58,589 nt of DNA from CAZMXS01 sp964570325 (GTDB lineage Bacteria > Verrucomicrobiota > Kiritimatiellia > CAIQIC01 > CAZMXS01), in contig CAZMXS010000021.1 of NCBI GenBank assembly GCA_964570325.1, positions 1 to 58,589 of the forward strand, in the 5' to 3' direction. Under the pieces are notes generated by a model that saw only the letters and a list, made by a program, of their open reading frames with translations, was not told where the DNA came from and ran no database searches. Below, one piece after another: positions 33,896-42,852 of this stretch; the first letter of the stretch is position 1; each line of letters begins with the position of its first letter. Position numbers and translations under genes: made by a program.

Positions 33896-35635
33896 TCAGC
33901 GCGCATGAGCCAATGCGCGGAACTTGCGGACGGCCAGCACGATTACGCCGACTGCGAGGAACATCAGCAGGACGTCGGTTACGATTAAGGGGTAGTTGGC
34001 ATTCGGGATGTATTTGTTGAAGAGCAGCAGCCAGAGCGAAGCCAGGGTAGTGGCCATCATGAAGACCGCCGGCAGGACCGTGAACCAGATTGGACGCGAA
34101 CGCAGGGCCAGCCAGACCGCAACCACGATCAGCGTCAACGCCGCCATCAACTGATTGGCGCTGCCGAAAATCGGCCAGATATATTTGAACGTGTTGGTGT
34201 AGCAGAGCGCGAACATCAGCAGGGCGATGACGGTGGAGTTGAAGAGATGGCTCAGCAGCCAACGCGGGGGGCGACGGAAAACGGCGGACCACAGTTCTTC
34301 GAGCAGATACCGATTCAGGCGCGCGGCGGTGTCCAGCGTGGTGACGATGAAGCCCTCGACCATCAGCATCCCAAAGACGGCGCCGTATTGCATGGGGATG
34401 CCCAAGGCATAATGCAGCAGGCTGCCCATGCCCATCGCAAACGCCAGCACAGGATTACTGCCGGCGCCTTTGGCCGCCGGGAATACCAGCGCCTTGAACT
34501 GTTCCAGGGTAAGACCCGACGCCACGGCGACGACCACCAGCATGGCCAGCAGCGTCTCCAACAGCATGCCGCCATAGCCGACTCCTTTGGCGTAACGCTC
34601 GCTGATCAGTTGTTTGGACGTGGTGCCTCCGGTCACCATCGCGTGATAGCCCGAGATCGCTCCGCAGGCGACCGTGATGAACAGGAACGGCCAGACCATC
34701 CCCAGGGCTTCGTTGCCGCCGGCCAGGTTGAATGCCGGCATTTGAAACCCGACGCCGTGAAATCCGCCCGCGAGCGCGCCGACGATTAGCAAGGCCATGC
34801 CGGCGTACAACAGGAAAGAATTGACGAAATCGCGCGGCTGGAGCAGGGCCCAGACGGGCAGGCCCGAGGCCAGGATCACATAACCCGTCAGCACCAGCAT
34901 CCAGGCGACAGGGTTCATGTTCAACGGATAGAACAGACCGAACACGATGGAGAAAACGCAGATGGCCAGCGCGAGCGGCGTCATGATCCAGATGTGCATC
35001 CGGCGCTTATAGACCAGCCACCCGAACAGTGGCGCGGCCAGCGTGATGATGGTCAGTGACGCGGACGCGATCCCGCCGATTTTTGCCCGGTGGATGCCAT
35101 CAGCGCCCACATGCACCTGCAGTAAGGTTTGCCCTTCCTCCAAGTGCAGTTCCTTGACCGGGACGAGCGAGGTCAGGGCCGTCGCCGTGAGGCCCAGGAA
35201 GGCGGCGGTCAGCAGCAGCAGGATGATGATGGAAAAGGCAATAACCAGGAAGAAGCCGGTCCGGCCGAGCGTGCGGTTGGCCACCTCCGCCATGGAGCGG
35301 CCGCCCTCGCGCATGCTGACAAACAGACTGGTGAAATCCTGCACGGCCCCAATGAACACCGTGCCCAAAAGAATCCAGAGCCAGGCCGGCGCGTAGCCAT
35401 AGATCACGGCCACCGTTGGCCCGACGATCGGTCCCGCGCCGGCGATCGAGGCAAAGTGGTGGCTGAACACCACCGGCGTCTTGCTGGGCACGTAATCCAC
35501 ACCGTCGTTGCGCGCGACTGCCGGCGCGATCGCCTCGCGCGCGTCGCTCAATATACGTTGGATATACCGCGCGTAAAAGCGGTAACCCCAGAAGAAGACC
35601 GGCAGCGCCAGCAAAATTGGTCCAAGGATGTTCAT
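33896..35635 (-). CDS. cstA: Carbon starvation protein CstA family (peptide/pyruvate permease)
   Basis: A large inner-membrane transporter of 579 residues with about 16 hydrophobic helices. Family motifs include GYRFYARYI near the N-terminus, DYVPSKTPVVFSHHFASIAG and GPIVGPTVAVIYGY. E. coli CstA and BtsT take up peptides or pyruvate. GGAG lies 5 nt upstream of the ATG. A 320-bp leader region upstream contains mutually exclusive inverted repeats, suggesting post-initiation control. Confidence 0.93.
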   Translation of the reverse strand: MNILGPILLALPVFFWGYRFYARYIQRILSDAREAIAPAVARNDGVDYVPSKTPVVFSHHFASIAGAGPIVGPTVAVIYGYAPAWLWILLGTVFIGAVQDFTSLFVSMREGGRSMAEVANRTLGRTGFFLVIAFSIIILLLLTAAFLGLTATALTSLVPVKELHLEEGQTLLQVHVGADGIHRAKIGGIASASLTIITLAAPLFGWLVYKRRMHIWIMTPLALAICVFSIVFGLFYPLNMNPVAWMLVLTGYVILASGLPVWALLQPRDFVNSFLLYAGMALLIVGALAGGFHGVGFQMPAFNLAGGNEALGMVWPFLFITVACGAISGYHAMVTGGTTSKQLISERYAKGVGYGGMLLETLLAMLVVVAVASGLTLEQFKALVFPAAKGAGSNPVLAFAMGMGSLLHYALGIPMQYGAVFGMLMVEGFIVTTLDTAARLNRYLLEELWSAVFRRPPRWLLSHLFNSTVIALLMFALCYTNTFKYIWPIFGSANQLMAALTLIVVAVWLALRSRPIWFTVLPAVFMMATTLASLWLLLFNKYIPNANYPLIVTDVLLMFLAVGVIVLAVRKFRALAHAR

Positions 35636-35735
35636 AATAACTCCATGATAGGCGGGGAGGGTGGGAAGAAAAGCCAGAAGAATGAGTCAAGCGAGGGGTG
35701 GGGCGCTCAATATATGGGAATACCGGTGGCCCCCT

Positions 35736-35870
35736 AAAAAAAACTGCTGCAGTCTGCCGGTGATCGTTGGATGTGCGTCTGGCCTTGGGATCGGGATTGG
35801 TCCGATCCCACCATGTCCGGGGTGGAGACCCGTTGCATGGGGTCGCCACCGCGGATACCGAATCGGACCA
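35736..35870 (-). promoter_or_regulatory. Structured leader upstream of cstA, candidate attenuator or riboswitch
   Basis: This lies in the 321-bp non-coding stretch between the phosphatase stop and cstA. Stem A (35786-35794 with 35802-35810, 9 bp) and stem B (35798-35806 with 35862-35870, 9 bp) share five bases and cannot form together. Stem B encloses hairpin C (35821-35831 with 35840-35850, one A-G mismatch). On the minus strand a weak ACTG-CAG-CAGT hairpin is followed by eight T (35743-35736), about 100 nt before the cstA ATG. No known riboswitch class is recognised. The rest of the gap (35871-35956) has further small inverted repeats and no convincing gene. Confidence 0.35.
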
Positions 35871-35956
35871 GTGGAGCCGTAAGGGACATATCGGAATGGC
35901 GCTAAATAAGCGGGATCCACCGGAATCCGGGAAGCAAGCTCCCCCGTTTGCTTCGT

Positions 35957-37861
35957 TCACGTCGGAATCATCAGTGAGGCCCGGATTGCTTGCAAGGTAT
36001 CATCGCCAAATGACTCCACCCGCCGAATGACCGTCCCGCGCCATACGATCAACAAAGTTGGATAGGTTCGTATGGGAAGATGGCTCAACACGTCTGCGTC
36101 GGCCAACGGGTCCAGTTCATACCAGTGGTTGGAGTGGCAGGGAAAAGCATTCAGGACCAGTTGCCGCTGCCAATGGCTCCCGGCGTGATGCGCTGACCGA
36201 CAGTAGATCAGCGTGAGTTCATCAAGCGCGGCCGGCGCCGAACCCATGCAGGTATAGGCGCGCATGGCTTCGTCTGTGCTCAACCCCGGCAGGAACACAT
36301 CCTGCAGGCGATAAGCCCGGGTGTTCAGTATCGGTTCATCCAGCAAAATCGCCGCGATCTTGCCGGCGTTCACGTCAATTCGCAGGATCGCTTCGGGTTC
36401 GCCGATGCCGACCATTCCCACGGCGGCGCGGCGCTGGCTCAGCAGGATATCGGGTGGATTGAATCCGTAAGCAGCTTGGACGATCGCCGCGAATAAGCGT
36501 CCGGCCTCTCCCGCTTGACGCAGTTCCTGGAATTTGCGCCCAAACAGCGCGCCTACTTCCGCCGAACCGCGTGGGCGATCTCCCAGGTACACGGAGCTGA
36601 AAACAACATCATCGGCCAGCAGCGAGCGGAACAGATCCTCGTCCAGCGTATTCAGCGCCTGGCACAAGCGGATGCGCGCATCCGCCGCGGCTTTGTCCAA
36701 GTGCCTTTCGCGCCAGAAGTTCATCCGGTGCGCCATGTCCCCACGGTAACCCGCCGCCAGTTCCTTCTCGGCGCGCGGCCGCGGCGGTTCCGCTGCCGGG
36801 ATATAGCACTTCCCGTCCGCATATCCATTCGGTGGCGCATGCGTGGCGATTGTCAGAGGTGTCGGGTTCATTTCCGCACTCGTTCTGACGGCCGTGAAAT
36901 GGCTGGGGTAGAACTGCCGTTCGCCGCGCCATTGATAGGCGCACAGCCAGCCGTCTTTACCGGCCCCATAGTCCAGGCACACCAACGGCCAATGGTCTGG
37001 CTGCGCATCGCCCGGACGCAGGGCATAGTGGCCGATAAAACACAAAGATTGCCATGGGATGTGGCAATCCGCGATCCGCGCCAACTGGGCCGGGTTGGCA
37101 TATTGGTTGTCGGGCAATTCACCGCGGCAGGGGAAGGACAAAGCGCGATAGCTCAACACCGTGTCCAAATCCACATTGCGCCACCACGCCACGCGCACGG
37201 TGCCGCGCGCTACGCCGTCGCGATCGGTGGCCATGCAGCCGGGCGGCAGGGCGATCTCCGCGCCTTTCAGCACCAGGTCGGCCGCCTCTCCCGCCGGGGT
37301 GCTCCGGGATGCCAGGCACCGCAGCTCCTCGATCCGGGCGCAACTGTACTTGTCTAGCAATTCGATCGCCGGCCCATGCCAACAGGCGTGCGTGATAAGC
37401 GCTGCGGTGTGCTCGTAACGATCTTCGGGGTCGTCCGACAACAGCGGCAGGCGCAATTGCCGGGCGAACGGCAGGCACTTGAACCATTCGACGTGCTCGG
37501 CCAGAAGACTGGGGCAATCGGCATATGCCGCCAACGTCGTTCGGTGCTGCCGGGTTTGCCGTTTGCCGTGCGGCCGGAGATAGCCGCCCTCGCCGTCGGG
37601 CGTCATGTAGCAGATCAAATTGAACTCGTGATTTCCGAGCACCGCCAAGGCCGTGCCGGCTCGCCACATGGCGCGCACCATTTCGACGGTTTCGCGTATT
37701 TCCGGCCCGCGATCAATGAGATCCCCGAGGAACACCGCTTGATGGGTCGGATGCCGATAGGTCCCGTCCGCGTCCGGGCGGTATTCCATCCGCTCCAGCA
37801 ACTCCCGCAAGGCCGTTGCGCACCCATGTACATCGCCGATGATGTCATATCCGTTGGTCAT
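35957..37861 (-). CDS. Metallophosphoesterase / NTF2-like / thioredoxin-like fusion protein
   Basis: A 634-residue cytoplasmic protein with three parts. Residues 1 to about 310 are a PrpE/ApaH-like calcineurin-type phosphatase with all metal motifs: GDVHG, GDLIDRGP, GNHEF and later GHYAL. Residues about 385-500 resemble an NTF2/SnoaL cone. Residues about 540-634 look like a thioredoxin fold with a cis-Pro-like IRTYPTLLIVW, but without a CXXC motif. The phosphatase part could act on dinucleotides or phosphoproteins. The fusion is unusual and its function unknown. It is preceded by a zinc-ribbon protein gene 13 bp upstream. Confidence 0.82.
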   Translation of the reverse strand: MTNGYDIIGDVHGCATALRELLERMEYRPDADGTYRHPTHQAVFLGDLIDRGPEIRETVEMVRAMWRAGTALAVLGNHEFNLICYMTPDGEGGYLRPHGKRQTRQHRTTLAAYADCPSLLAEHVEWFKCLPFARQLRLPLLSDDPEDRYEHTAALITHACWHGPAIELLDKYSCARIEELRCLASRSTPAGEAADLVLKGAEIALPPGCMATDRDGVARGTVRVAWWRNVDLDTVLSYRALSFPCRGELPDNQYANPAQLARIADCHIPWQSLCFIGHYALRPGDAQPDHWPLVCLDYGAGKDGWLCAYQWRGERQFYPSHFTAVRTSAEMNPTPLTIATHAPPNGYADGKCYIPAAEPPRPRAEKELAAGYRGDMAHRMNFWRERHLDKAAADARIRLCQALNTLDEDLFRSLLADDVVFSSVYLGDRPRGSAEVGALFGRKFQELRQAGEAGRLFAAIVQAAYGFNPPDILLSQRRAAVGMVGIGEPEAILRIDVNAGKIAAILLDEPILNTRAYRLQDVFLPGLSTDEAMRAYTCMGSAPAALDELTLIYCRSAHHAGSHWQRQLVLNAFPCHSNHWYELDPLADADVLSHLPIRTYPTLLIVWRGTVIRRVESFGDDTLQAIRASLMIPT

Positions 37862-37874
37862 ATCCTGCTCCCGG

Positions 37875-38387
37875 TTATTGAGATTCCATCATCCGCCGGT
37901 GCCCCCTGGGGCATTTCCCCATGAGCGTGCGCGGCGTACCATCTTCATCAATGGTGTAGTGCGTTTCCCAGTGCGCCGCACAATAAAGGGCGTCGCAATC
38001 GGGACAGTAGAAACGGATGTCCAGCGGTCCCAGCTTCTCCAAAATGAAAAGCTCGCCTCGCGCCAGGTGTTCACGAAAGGTCCGGGCGTATTCCGGCTTG
38101 ATGTCAAACACATCCCCATACGGGAATCCCGATATCCGGCCGATCAATGGCCACGGGCCCTCCGGGGCCTGGAGCCCGCGCCTGGCCGGCGGACGCGCGA
38201 TGAACAGGTCCACGCTGCCGGCGGGGCGCCCGCAAGTCGAACAGTAGAAATCGTGGCGCGCCAGAGGAAATCCAGTTTTTTGCTCGGCGATGCAATACGC
38301 GCGCCGCCGCGGCTCGCAATCGGCAAAGACCGGCGTGAATGCCAAGACCAAAGCCCACTCCGCATTTCGTTTCTTATCATCCATCAT
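37875..38387 (-). CDS. Zinc-ribbon-containing protein of unknown function
   Basis: A 170-residue soluble protein with three Cys/His clusters: CSTCG, then CPDCDALYCAAHWETH, then CPRGHRRM at the C-terminus. These suggest two or more structural zinc sites. The ATG at 38387 has AAGGA 5 nt upstream and is followed by a second ATG at 38384; longer in-frame readings enter the AT-rich promoter region. It forms a two-gene unit with the phosphatase fusion and diverges from a LysR regulator. Confidence 0.75.
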   Translation of the reverse strand: MMDDKKRNAEWALVLAFTPVFADCEPRRRAYCIAEQKTGFPLARHDFYCSTCGRPAGSVDLFIARPPARRGLQAPEGPWPLIGRISGFPYGDVFDIKPEYARTFREHLARGELFILEKLGPLDIRFYCPDCDALYCAAHWETHYTIDEDGTPRTLMGKCPRGHRRMMESQ

Positions 38388-38435
38388 CCGCTTCCTTCTT
38401 TTCTTCTCGACTTGCATCATGCCCCAAACCGACAT

Positions 38436-38512
38436 ACTTATATAGTCATGTTCTAATATATTATGTTATTATATAGTTATATATTGATTGAGGGGCTTTT
38501 AGGTCGCACAGG
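38436..38512. promoter_or_regulatory. AT-rich divergent promoter/operator of the LysR gene and zinc-ribbon operon
   Basis: A strongly AT-rich block in otherwise GC-rich DNA. It contains two exact copies of TTATATAGT (38438-38446 and 38469-38477) whose starts are 31 bp apart, about three helical turns. This is typical of a regulator-binding region between a LysR gene and its divergent target; binding is an inference. Confidence 0.5.
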
Positions 38513-38518
38513 TTGGAC

Positions 38519-39418
38519 ATGAACAATCAATGGCTCATGCAGCGTGGCATCAGTTTGGACCGACTGGCGACGTTGCTGCGATTTGCGGAGGCGGGGTCTA
38601 TTGTCAAAGCCGCAGGCGGCGATCCTTCGCGTCAATCGTTGGCCAGTCGCCAAATTCGCGAGTTGGAAGAGTTTTTCGGCGTGGAACTGGTCCGACGCCA
38701 AGGGCGCGGGTTAACTTTAACTGATCACGGCCGGCAATTGGTTGCATTGATCCGAACCCAGTTTACGGCCATTCGAGATTTCAAGGCGGCGGCGGCCCGG
38801 GAGCCGCTCGTGTTCAGCCTGGCGGCGCAAAATGCCATGCTCAATTGGCTGGTCCTGCCCAGGCTGGATCAAATCGGCGCGCAACTGCCGAAAATCAAAT
38901 GGCGTTTTCTGCACGAATCTACCGACGCCTTGGTCGGCAAACTGGCCACGGGCGAGTGTGATTATGGCGTTGTGCGCAAGGATGCATTGACGGCTCCGCT
39001 TGAAGGCTTTTCTTTGGGCGTCGTGGATTGGGTGCTCGTAATCCCCACTCCGCTGGCGCCGGCCAAACCCGCGGTGGGTTCATGGATTGAAGATGTGCCC
39101 TTGATCCTGCCGGTGGGTGGACACATCCGGGAAGGCGTGGAGTCTTTTGCCCGCAGGTTGCATTTCAGGCTTGGCGTGCGGTTTGAATGCACTTCGCATA
39201 TGCAATCCCTGGAAGCTGTGCGCGCGCAACAGGCGGGCGCGGTATTGCCCAGATTGGCCCTCAATCATCTGCCGAATGGCAGTTACCGAAACTACTCGCT
39301 TCCCAAAGTGTGCCTCCCGCCATGGTCCATTTGCCTTGCCTTTTCACGGCGCACACTCGCCGTTCGGCCTCACGCCGACAAGATCGCCAGGACATTGCAA
39401 AAGTTGCTGGCCTGCTGA
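38519..39418 (+). CDS. LysR-family transcriptional regulator
   Basis: A 299-residue DNA-binding regulator. The N-terminal winged helix-turn-helix spans about residues 13-70 (LATLLRFAEAGSIVKAAGG, SLASRQIRELEEFFGVELVRR). The rest is a two-lobed effector domain. The helix-turn-helix departs from the LysR consensus (SIVKAAGGDPSRQSLASRQI rather than S-ltrAA..L..sQsavS), but the fold is clear. The ATG at 38519 is preferred over a TTG at 38513. It likely controls the divergent zinc-ribbon/phosphatase unit and itself. The effector is unknown. Confidence 0.88.
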   Translation: MNNQWLMQRGISLDRLATLLRFAEAGSIVKAAGGDPSRQSLASRQIRELEEFFGVELVRRQGRGLTLTDHGRQLVALIRTQFTAIRDFKAAAAREPLVFSLAAQNAMLNWLVLPRLDQIGAQLPKIKWRFLHESTDALVGKLATGECDYGVVRKDALTAPLEGFSLGVVDWVLVIPTPLAPAKPAVGSWIEDVPLILPVGGHIREGVESFARRLHFRLGVRFECTSHMQSLEAVRAQQAGAVLPRLALNHLPNGSYRNYSLPKVCLPPWSICLAFSRRTLAVRPHADKIARTLQKLLAC

Positions 39419-39623
39419 TCGCGCTCGATGGAAAGTAATTCCAATGGCATACAGATGTTCCAATCCCGCGCATGCCACCTTCGCATGCAGCGGATAGCGG
39501 TTATGGCCCGGCGGCTAGGATGTCAATGGCGTCAATCAGTCGGGTGCGCTCTACGTCATTGCGCCTTGAGATTTCAACTGCTCTTAACGGGTTACGCCGT
39601 CCTGCCGCGCAAGCCTTTTCAAT

Positions 39624-39652
39624 TTGACAGCGCCTCGCCGCCAAGGGAATAT
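39624..39652 (+). promoter_or_regulatory. Candidate promoter of the exported CsgG/FlgT-like protein
   Basis: A perfect TTGACA (39624-39629) is followed after 17 bp by GAATAT (39647-39652), about 50 bp before the start codon. The -10 box is only a partial match. The remaining 39419-39623 holds no convincing gene. Confidence 0.4.
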
Positions 39653-39703
39653 CCGTTATCGGTCTACACACCCTTCAGGGGGAAAGCGAAAGCGAGGTTG
39701 CGA

Positions 39704-40825
39704 ATGAAGCGTCTGGTCTTGTCTGGCCTGTTGTTGGCGATGGCGGCATTTGGCGCGGTTTCCATTTCATCCGGCGCGGATGCCGGACAACTGATTGGCG
39801 AGTGGGTGGGCGACGCGGACACCACGCTTGACCGGCAGGGGTTGGCCGCGCAGAAGAGCGACCCGCTTGTGGCGGATATGATCAAGAGCCTGGAAGATAT
39901 GCTGGGCGGGATGAAGATGACGTTTACAGCCGACAAAATTACAGCCGCGGCCACCATGATGGGGGAGACCCAGTCGGAAACCTGGGGCTACAAAGTGGTC
40001 TCCGCCGAGGGAGATAAGTTGGTGATTGAAAGCACGGACGGAAAGGAGCAGGGCAACCGAATGACGGTCACCTTTCTGGACGATAGTCATATGGCCATAC
40101 TTGAGGAAGGCGGCGACGCCAAAACCACGACTTATTTGAAACGACCCGGCGCGCCCGGCCTCGTGTCCGCAACCCCGGCGGCCGCCGCGCCCGCGCCGGA
40201 AATCACACCGGCGGACGAGACCGAAACGGTGATGTCTCCGAACCCGACGGATATTGAGGCCGCGCCGCAAGAAGCGCCGGTGGTGGTCACGCCGACGGCG
40301 CCCGCTATTGCGGATGAGTCGGCGACGCCGACGTTCGTGGTCTTCATGCCCGAGCAGATTGACCAGGTCTGGTACTGGTGGTACTACACCGAGGAGCAGC
40401 AGCACATCGTCCAGAGCGAGATGGAGAAGGCCTTGACGGATGCCGGCTACGATGTTGTGGACCTTTCCATGGCCGATATTTTCAAGGGTGGCGGCTCGAT
40501 TGCCGAGGTCTATACGCCGCGTGAAGCGATGATCAAGGCGAAGGAGCTGGGCGCGACCTACGCCATTATTGGCAAGGCCTCGGCGGTGATGCAATCCGGC
40601 AGCCAGGCGTATGGCGTGACGGTTATCCGCTCGCAAGTGGAGGCGGAGGCAAAAGTGTATCGGGTTAGCGATGGCAAGGTGCTCGATGTCGAAATGGTCA
40701 ACGCGACCGAGGGCGGGCAGGCCCAGAAGGCAGCCGCCCAGAAGGCGCTCAAGACCGCGGGCATGAAACTAGCCGGCCAGATCAAGCGCGCGCTCGCGAC
40801 CAAGCTTCAGATCGCGCCGCCGTAA
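39704..40825 (+). CDS. Exported two-domain protein with CsgG/FlgT-like C-terminus
   Basis: A 373-residue protein. The signal peptide (about residues 1-24) precedes a small lipocalin-like beta domain (residues 25-145, starting GQLIGEWVGDADTTLDRQG). A Pro/Ala/Thr-rich linker covers about 150-205. The C-terminal domain (FVVFMPEQIDQVWYWWYYTE ... KAKELGATYAIIGKASAV) resembles the alpha/beta fold of CsgG, FlgT or LpoB periplasmic proteins. GAGG precedes the ATG. The function is unknown; an envelope assembly role is an inference. Confidence 0.7.
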   Translation: MKRLVLSGLLLAMAAFGAVSISSGADAGQLIGEWVGDADTTLDRQGLAAQKSDPLVADMIKSLEDMLGGMKMTFTADKITAAATMMGETQSETWGYKVVSAEGDKLVIESTDGKEQGNRMTVTFLDDSHMAILEEGGDAKTTTYLKRPGAPGLVSATPAAAAPAPEITPADETETVMSPNPTDIEAAPQEAPVVVTPTAPAIADESATPTFVVFMPEQIDQVWYWWYYTEEQQHIVQSEMEKALTDAGYDVVDLSMADIFKGGGSIAEVYTPREAMIKAKELGATYAIIGKASAVMQSGSQAYGVTVIRSQVEAEAKVYRVSDGKVLDVEMVNATEGGQAQKAAAQKALKTAGMKLAGQIKRALATKLQIAPP

Positions 40826-40885
40826 TCGGCCGCAATTGATTGGTGGGGCCGTACCAACAGAATTGCCGTGGCGCGCCGCGTTCTG

Positions 40886-42172
40886 TCATTCCGAAACTGC
40901 CGGTTGCCAACAAGCGGTTGAGGCGTCTCCGATGGCCTGCGCGTGGCCGTCCAGCATCGGCAGGTAGATGCGAAATTCGGTTCCTTGGTTGGGGGCGGTG
41001 GTCAGTTCAATGCAACCACCAGCCTGCGTGATGATGCTGTACACAATCGACATGCCCAGCCCGGTGCCCTTGCCCTTTGCCTTGGTCGTGAAGAAGGGCT
41101 CAAACAGACGCTGCCGGACTTCGTCGGTCATGCCCATGCCGGTGTCGCTGGCCCGGAGGAGGATGGCGGGGCCGCGCATCGTTGCCGGACACTTATCGGC
41201 CGGGACGACGGACGTTGCGATCGTAAACCGGCCGCCTTGCGGCATGGCATCCCGCGCGTTGACGGTCAGGTTCATCAGCACTTGTTCGAGATGGTTTTGA
41301 TCAATCCGCGCGCAGCCGACAGCGGGATCTGGCAGAACAATCAGCTCCGCCTCTGCGCCCAAGGCCTGGCGCAGCAAACGGGTCATTTGGCTCAAAACTC
41401 CGTTTACCGGCACAGGCTGAGGATTGGCGCTCGGCTTGCGGCTGAACATCAAAAGTTGGCTGGTCAGGGTGCTGGCGCGTTGGGCGGAGCCGACAATCTC
41501 GTCCAGCTCTTCCACGCAGGCGTGATCCTGGCCCAGCTTGCGCCGCATGATCTCGCTGAACCCCAGAATCATCGTAAGGATATTGTTGAAATCATGCGCG
41601 ATGCTGCTTGCCAGCCGGCCGATGGCCTCCATTTTCTGACTTTGCCGAAGTTGATCTTCCTTTGCCCGGATCAAATCCTCCGCGTGTAAACGGGATAGCC
41701 GGTGCCCGACTGCGGTCGCAAAAAGGGCCAGGATTTCGCATTGTGCCGGGGTGATGGGTTGGCGGCCGAGATAGTTGTCCGTGGACATGAACCCCAGGAT
41801 TTGCTGCCCGTCCCACAGGCCGGCGGAGGCCCGCATGCCGATGGCCAACTGCTCACGCTGCGGACTCCGGATGATGGCTTGTTCGGTCAATGAAAATGGC
41901 ACATTGCGGTCAAAGCACCGGCAGAGACTCCAAGTGGGCTCGGGGTGGATCCGCCAAGTGCGTTCATCCCGCAGGCGGCCCTCTTCATCCGTGCCAAAGG
42001 TGCCGCGCATTGCGTCGGTTTGCTCGTCCTTGAGCCAGATGCTCAAACGATCGAATCCGAGTTCTGCACGGCCCAGGGAAACCGCCTGGCGGCAGAGCTC
42101 ATCCACGGTGCCGGCCAACGCCAATTGATTGTTGACGGCGTGCAGTTTCTTCAAGCTTTCGTTTGGGTCCAT
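40886..42172 (-). CDS. Soluble GAF-domain sensor histidine kinase
   Basis: A 428-residue two-component sensor without membrane segments. A GAF-type domain covers about residues 10-165. It is followed by a HisKA helix pair with the phosphoacceptor in SIAHDFNNILTMILGFSE, and an HATPase domain (NLTVNARDAMPQGG, DTGMGMT, FEPFFTTKAKGKGTGLGMS). No receiver domain is fused and no response regulator gene is adjacent, so its partner is elsewhere. Confidence 0.92.
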   Translation of the reverse strand: MDPNESLKKLHAVNNQLALAGTVDELCRQAVSLGRAELGFDRLSIWLKDEQTDAMRGTFGTDEEGRLRDERTWRIHPEPTWSLCRCFDRNVPFSLTEQAIIRSPQREQLAIGMRASAGLWDGQQILGFMSTDNYLGRQPITPAQCEILALFATAVGHRLSRLHAEDLIRAKEDQLRQSQKMEAIGRLASSIAHDFNNILTMILGFSEIMRRKLGQDHACVEELDEIVGSAQRASTLTSQLLMFSRKPSANPQPVPVNGVLSQMTRLLRQALGAEAELIVLPDPAVGCARIDQNHLEQVLMNLTVNARDAMPQGGRFTIATSVVPADKCPATMRGPAILLRASDTGMGMTDEVRQRLFEPFFTTKAKGKGTGLGMSIVYSIITQAGGCIELTTAPNQGTEFRIYLPMLDGHAQAIGDASTACWQPAVSE

Positions 42173-42270
42173 TGTGGGTTCATTTTTGTATAACCCGGCG
42201 GGAGGATGTCAATGCATCATTTACTTGGCTGAGAATTCTGGGTAATTATGTCTTGAGTCAGGGTGAACCT

Positions 42271-42756
42271 ATGGTTCGCGAAGTGAGGCAACAGGATTTC
42301 GGCGTCGTTTGGTCGCGCCAGTCTTCGAGAACGGGAGCGGATCATTCGCTGGCGGGGGTCAGTGAGCGCCTGGCCGTGGCGCGCGCGGCGCGTCAGGAAC
42401 TGCCGGTGGAGGAGCGGGATCTACCCGGGCAGTCCGAAGCGCGGGCGGCGCGTGTGCGCGAACTGGCGGAGCGCGATCGGGTGGTGCGGATGCATGAGCT
42501 GAAACATGCCGCCGTTTTGGGCGCGCTCGCCGGGCGTATTCATTATTTTTACGCGTCGGGGCCGGATGGGAAAAGCTACGCCGTTGGCGGCTACACCGAG
42601 GTTAATACCATGCCGCTGGGCACGCCTGAAATGACCGTGGCTAAGGCCCGCGTTTTGCGGGCGGCGGCCTTGTCGGGCGGGCGGGTGGCGGGGGGGGTTC
42701 GCGCGGTTGCCATCCAGGCAACTCAGATGGAACAGGCGGCGCTGGCGCAGGCGTGA
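42271..42756 (+). CDS. SprA-related putative metallopeptidase domain protein
   Basis: A 161-residue protein. The first 70 residues are Arg/Ala/Glu-rich and likely disordered or helical. The C-terminal part matches the SprA-related family (PF12118): RVVRMHELKHAAVLGALAG carries an HExxH-type HELKH, then YASGPDGKSYAVGGYTEVNT, and a C-terminal TVAKARVLRAAAL. The usual family form of the zinc motif is HEQAH, so this is a divergent member. AGGGTG lies upstream of the ATG at 42271. Confidence 0.75.
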   Translation: MVREVRQQDFGVVWSRQSSRTGADHSLAGVSERLAVARAARQELPVEERDLPGQSEARAARVRELAERDRVVRMHELKHAAVLGALAGRIHYFYASGPDGKSYAVGGYTEVNTMPLGTPEMTVAKARVLRAAALSGGRVAGGVRAVAIQATQMEQAALAQA

Positions 42757-42852
42757 GAGACTCGCCCTCAATCAACCCGGATCATAGCGCGGTTGCGCTC
42801 GGGATGTTGGCGGGCCGCGTCCGGGCGCGGCTGTTCGATTTTCCCGCGTGAT

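Noticed and set aside
35661..35920. Overlapping open frames in the cstA leader (Pro/Ile-rich peptides)
   Set aside because: They arise from the inverted repeats, lack ribosome sites and have no conserved features; a regulatory leader fits better.
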